Origin: Verrucomicrobiota bacterium
Lineage (GTDB): Bacteria; Verrucomicrobiota; Verrucomicrobiia; Opitutales; Opitutaceae
Length of the DNA stretch: 6,818 nucleotides
Assembly (NCBI GenBank): GCA_030916665.1
Contig: JAUPWC010000597.1
Location: 1 to 6,818, forward strand
Reading direction: 5' to 3'
The notes under the pieces are model-generated. The model saw only the letters and a program-made list of their open reading frames with translations. It made no database searches and was not told the DNA's origin. Position numbers and translations under genes: made by a program. How positions within the stretch are numbered: the stretch's first letter is position 1; every line of letters begins with the position of its first letter. Positions 6,140-6,818 of this stretch are shown in pieces.

Positions 6140-6818
6140 TCAGCGGCGGTGACGCTTGCGATATGCGCTGGGCGTCATGCCAGTTTCCCGTCGGAAGGCC
6201 ACGCTTAGGTATTCGGTGTGCTCGAAGCCCGTGCGCTCCGCGATCAGAGCGACCGGCAGATCGGTCTCGACCAGCATCGTCCGCACCCGTGCCAACCGCG
6301 TGCGGAGGATGTGCTCATGCGGCGTGTGCCCGAGCAGTGACTTGAATCGACGCTCCAGCAAGGTGCGCGACATGGGCACCGCCCGCAGCACATCGCTTAC
6401 GTCGATGCCCGAATCTGCGTTCGCCCGGATGTAGCGCACGGCCGCGGAAACCTTCGCGTCGTTCACGGCGACCACGTCGGTGGATTGGCGTTGGGCAACA
6501 CCGACCGGCTCGATCAGGCGGGCCTCTACTGGCACGCACTCCCCTTCCATGAGCCGTGAGAGCAACGACGCCGCCTCGTAGCCAGCCCGGCGTGCGTTCG
6601 GGATCACACTGGTCAACGGCGGTTCGCAGAGATCGCACAGGAGTTCGTCGTTATGCACGCCGATCACGGCCACCTGGTCTGGCACGGCCAGCTCCGCTTC
6701 CGAGCAGGCCTCCAGCACTTGCTGGCCGCATACATCGTAGCAGGCCAGGATGCCCACGGGTTTGGGCAGAGCACGCAGCCACGCGACGAGCTCTCGCTGC
6801 TCGCCATCCGAGCCGGCG
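6140..6818 (-). CDS. XylR-type transcriptional regulator (LacI-like sugar-binding domain plus AraC HTH), 5' truncated by window edge
   Basis: The frame is open from the right edge to TGA at 6142-6140, giving about 226 residues; the GTG at 6757 is the internal valine of LPKPVGILACYD, so the start lies outside. The visible part opens with the end of a periplasmic-binding-protein-like effector domain: LPKPVGILAC, QVLEAC, VPDQVAVIGVHNDELLC, PPLTSVIPNARRAGYEAASLL. It ends with an AraC/XylS DNA-binding domain (about 6448-6149) containing two helix-turn-helix units, DVSDVLRAVPMSRTLLERRFK and PVALIAERTGFEHTEYLSVAFRR, and the end GMTPSAYRKRHRR. This order matches Escherichia coli XylR, which activates xylose genes on binding xylose. 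Such hybrids are abundant in Verrucomicrobiota, where ligands are mostly unknown, so I do not assign xylose or a symbol. It lies 153 nt upstream of the operon on the same strand and could control it or be transcribed with it. Confidence 0.92.
   Translation of the reverse strand, partial: AGSDGEQRELVAWLRALPKPVGILACYDVCGQQVLEACSEAELAVPDQVAVIGVHNDELLCDLCEPPLTSVIPNARRAGYEAASLLSRLMEGECVPVEARLIEPVGVAQRQSTDVVAVNDAKVSAAVRYIRANADSGIDVSDVLRAVPMSRTLLERRFKSLLGHTPHEHILRTRLARVRTMLVETDLPVALIAERTGFEHTEYLSVAFRRETGMTPSAYRKRHRR

Noticed and set aside
6143..6155. Short CGTCA/TGACG hairpin at the end of the regulator as a terminator
   Set aside because: The stem is only five pairs and no T tract follows on the minus strand, so read-through into the operon remains possible.
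6755..6757. GTG as start of the regulator
   Set aside because: The frame stays open to the right edge and gives WLRALPKPV, typical of XylR-like proteins, so this valine is internal.

Overview
The window is GC-rich and densely coding, with no RNA genes, insertion sequences or CRISPR array visible. It reads as a chromosomal piece from a Verrucomicrobiota-like bacterium; Opitutaceae-type is my best guess, with Planctomycetota or Acidobacteriota as alternatives. The assignment rests on the combination of a XylR-type LacI/AraC hybrid regulator, an LplD-like GH4 glycosidase, and a gene set (diheme cytochrome DUF1587/1595/1592/1588/1585 protein, Tat-exported DUF1552 protein, secreted ankyrin protein) that is characteristic of those phyla. 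It is inferred from protein families, not from a marker gene.

Layout from left to right. Positions 1-719 (+) hold the C-terminal half of a family 4 glycoside hydrolase cut by the window edge. Positions 720-793 are a short convergent intergenic gap with strong overlapping inverted repeats, probably a terminator region. Positions 794-5986 (-) form a tight three-gene operon, read right to left: a diheme cytochrome c protein (5986-3644), a DUF1552 protein (3647-2301, overlapping the first gene by 4 nt as ATGA), and a secreted ankyrin-repeat protein (2293-794, starting 7 nt after the previous stop). Positions 5987-6139 are the leader of this operon and contain several short dyads and four copies of the hexamer TGACGG/CCGTCA. 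Positions 6140-6818 (-) are the C-terminal part of the XylR-like regulator, which continues off the right edge.

How the genes may work together: all three operon products carry export signals. The cytochrome and ankyrin proteins have Sec-type signals and the DUF1552 protein a twin-arginine signal, so the module should act in the periplasm or at the cell surface. The cytochrome protein also contains a beta-rich, carbohydrate-binding-like segment. The sugar-type regulator upstream and the glycosidase beyond the operon suggest a link to carbohydrate use. The biochemical function of the DUF1592/DUF1552 pair is not established as far as I know, so this operon is the most interesting, incompletely described system in the window.
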